A stretch of DNA of 6,211 nucleotides. Origin: an uncultured Bacteroidota bacterium. Its GTDB lineage: Bacteria; Bacteroidota; Bacteroidia; NS11-12g; UBA955. Shown piece by piece: positions 5,098 through 6,211 of the stretch; the first letter of the stretch is position 1, and the number at the start of each line of letters is the position of its first letter. The position numbers and the translations under genes are program-made. The stretch spans positions 1 through 6,211 of the forward strand of contig CAIRMY010000124.1 in the NCBI GenBank assembly GCA_903879775.1, written 5' to 3'. The notes below the pieces were generated by a model. The model saw only the letters and a list, made by a program, of their open reading frames with translations. It was not told the origin of the DNA and did not search any database.

Positions 5098-5979
5098 TTA
5101 CTCTTCAAGTATTTTGTTCAGGCTACGTTTCAAATCTGTAGCCGTTTCGTATTTCCGACTCCATTGATTTGCCTCATGCCATTTTTCAAAAACATCTTCG
5201 CGTGCATCTGCACTTGGGGCATTTAAAATTTCGCTAATGAATACAGCAAAATTGTTCATATCCCCCCCAAATAAGAAATTCATAAATTCATAGCGTCGGG
5301 TCAATGAAAATTTCGAGATAATTGAATTTGCAGTTGCCAAATTATCGGAAGATGCATATTGATTTTCGGTTTTTGGCAAATGAATTTCAGGGATAGGAAC
5401 CACAATTTCGGGTTGTTTCACTTCTATTTCCGGTTGAATTTCTATTTCAATAACTTCTTCAATAACCTCATTTGCAATATGTTCTGCCTCTTCCAATGTT
5501 ATTTCTGGCTCTTCAATCGTTTCTATATGGGGCGCAGGATTAATTTCGATGGTGGTTCGCGTGATGTGAATTTGCGAATCAGAATAATCAATCTTCTCTG
5601 GGATTTCAATTGTTTCTTCAACTACATTTACGGTAGGAATTACTTGCGAAAAATGCGAAACATTTTCTTCTTTTTGTTCAATCACAGGAATTTCTGCGAC
5701 CATATCATCTGAAATGGCTGTGTTGTTTTCTTGTTCATCAATGTCAAAAGAAAAAATGGGCAAATCATCACCAGAATCATCGTTTGCAAATTCCACAACT
5801 TTTTCATCTTCAATGTGGTTAGAGGAAATTAATTCCATGTCCGACTCTAAATAGAGTTGAGCCGAAAGCAATTTAATTTTCCCCAAAATGTCGAATGATT
5901 CAACATTTTCTTGCTCTGAATGCAATGCTTGGCTTAATATTGCCAAATCGTCGAGAATTTCTTTGATTCTTGGGTTCAT
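5098..5979 (-). CDS. conserved hypothetical protein with Glu/Ile-rich middle
   Basis: A 293-residue protein without a signal peptide or membrane helix, probably cytoplasmic, with three parts. Residues 1-50 are helical (RIKEILDDLAILSQALHSEQ, then ILGKIKLLSAQLYLES). Residues 51-205 are acidic and of low complexity. In 125-202 I count 19 Glu and 18 Ile among 78 residues, with recurring PEI-type units such as QPEIEVKQPEIVVPIPEIHLP-like spacing. Residues 210-293 form a compact helical domain with DNLATANSIISKFSLTRRYE, FMNFLFGGDMNNFAVFISEI and the KWHEANQW segment. This layout, a helical N-terminus, a variable acidic linker and a conserved 'RYEFMNFLFGGD'-type C-terminus, resembles an uncharacterised protein common in Bacteroidota, but I know no function for it. 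An AGG lies 7 bases before the ATG. It is the first gene of the minus-strand operon, 28 bp before comEC and divergent from the thymidine kinase gene. Confidence 0.85.
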   Translation of the reverse strand: MNPRIKEILDDLAILSQALHSEQENVESFDILGKIKLLSAQLYLESDMELISSNHIEDEKVVEFANDDSGDDLPIFSFDIDEQENNTAISDDMVAEIPVIEQKEENVSHFSQVIPTVNVVEETIEIPEKIDYSDSQIHITRTTIEINPAPHIETIEEPEITLEEAEHIANEVIEEVIEIEIQPEIEVKQPEIVVPIPEIHLPKTENQYASSDNLATANSIISKFSLTRRYEFMNFLFGGDMNNFAVFISEILNAPSADAREDVFEKWHEANQWSRKYETATDLKRSLNKILEE

Positions 5980-6029
5980 GTGTATACCTAAAAATTTTTG
6001 GAAATTTACAACGTAGTTTCAAGTAAAAA

Positions 6030-6211
6030 ATGAGAGATTTTACACTAATTTTTGGATGTATGTTTGCGGGGAAAACCACCCGTTTAATTGGGCTTTACAA
6101 CGAAAGCCAAATAGATATCAACGAAAAAATAGCAGTGAAGCCACTGATCGATAATCGGTATCAAGCTCATTCTATTAATTCTCATGGGGGACTTCAACTC
6201 ATAGGACATCG
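6030..6211 (+). CDS. tdk: type II thymidine kinase, N-terminal part (3' end outside window)
   Basis: From the ATG at 6030 the frame is open to the window end: 60 codons plus two bases. GCMFAGKTTRLI at 9-20 is the P-loop (GxxxxGKT) of the type II thymidine kinase family, which phosphorylates thymidine to dTMP with ATP in the salvage pathway. KPLIDNRYQAHSINSHGG at 37-54 matches the family's conserved KPxxDxRY segment followed by a SH-G element. The usual proline after the first P-loop glycine is Cys here (G9-C10). The zinc-binding and lasso parts would lie beyond the edge and cannot be checked. The leader is A-rich with no Shine-Dalgarno sequence. The gene is divergent from the operon, separated from it by 50 bp in which I see no exact TAnnTTTG box in either direction. 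Confidence 0.88.
   Translation, partial: MRDFTLIFGCMFAGKTTRLIGLYNESQIDINEKIAVKPLIDNRYQAHSINSHGGLQLIGH

Noticed and set aside
5359..5712. Plus-strand open frame of 117 codons rich in Phe and Asn
   Set aside because: It lies antisense to the Glu/Ile-rich part of the conserved hypothetical gene; the biased GAA and ATT codons of that gene produce it. No family-like sequence.
5980..6029. Promoters in the 50 bp divergent gap, such as TAAATTTC on the minus strand and the AAAAATTTTT palindrome
   Set aside because: The -7 match lacks the final G and no -33 element is at proper spacing; the A/T palindrome is trivial in such AT-rich DNA.
1..6211. CRISPR arrays, tRNA or rRNA genes, insertion sequences, toxin-antitoxin or defence genes
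   Set aside because: No spaced direct repeats, cloverleaf, transposase or terminal inverted repeats were seen on reading both strands, and every long open frame is accounted for by the genes listed.

Overview
The window looks like an ordinary chromosomal stretch from a member of the Bacteroidota (Flavobacteriales or Sphingobacteriales-like; I cannot place it more finely). The DNA is AT-rich and most starts lack a Shine-Dalgarno sequence. Two exact copies of the Bacteroidota -7 promoter consensus TAnnTTTG lie just upstream of start codons. ComEC lacks the metallo-beta-lactamase domain, as is usual in this phylum.

Left part (plus strand, 1-1487): the 3' end of a gene I cannot name, running in from outside the window, then 65 bp later a complete DPM/DPG-synthase-like family 2 glycosyltransferase. 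A weak hairpin with a T-rich tail at the end of the glycosyltransferase gene may be its terminator.

Middle (1488-1753): a stretch that first looks empty but holds a short, apparently broken gene for a heavy-metal-associated (HMA) domain protein. Its CxxC metal site and its C-terminal end are both readable, in different frames, and roughly 33-35 central codons are missing. Its promoter region still looks intact: an exact TAnnTTTG box and, about 41 bp upstream of the expected transcription start, a Crp/Fnr-like inverted repeat. The stop of this remnant overlaps the stop of the convergent tatD gene.

Right part (minus strand, read from 5979 down to 1750): four tightly packed genes that look like one operon. 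They are an acidic Glu/Ile-rich conserved protein of unknown function, the DNA-uptake channel protein ComEC, a crotonase-fold enoyl-CoA hydratase/isomerase-like protein, and the TatD metal-dependent hydrolase. Gaps are 28 bp and 21 bp, then a 7 bp overlap. TatD starts at GTG with a good AAGGAG site inside the crotonase gene. A second promoter may sit directly in front of the crotonase gene.

Right edge (plus strand, 6030 onward): the first 60 codons of a type II thymidine kinase, divergent from the operon across a 50 bp gap.

No mobile element, CRISPR array, tRNA or rRNA was seen, and I found no convincing new defence or mobile system. The most noteworthy items are the decayed HMA gene with its preserved regulatory region, the Glu/Ile-rich conserved protein beside comEC, and the partial gene at the left edge.
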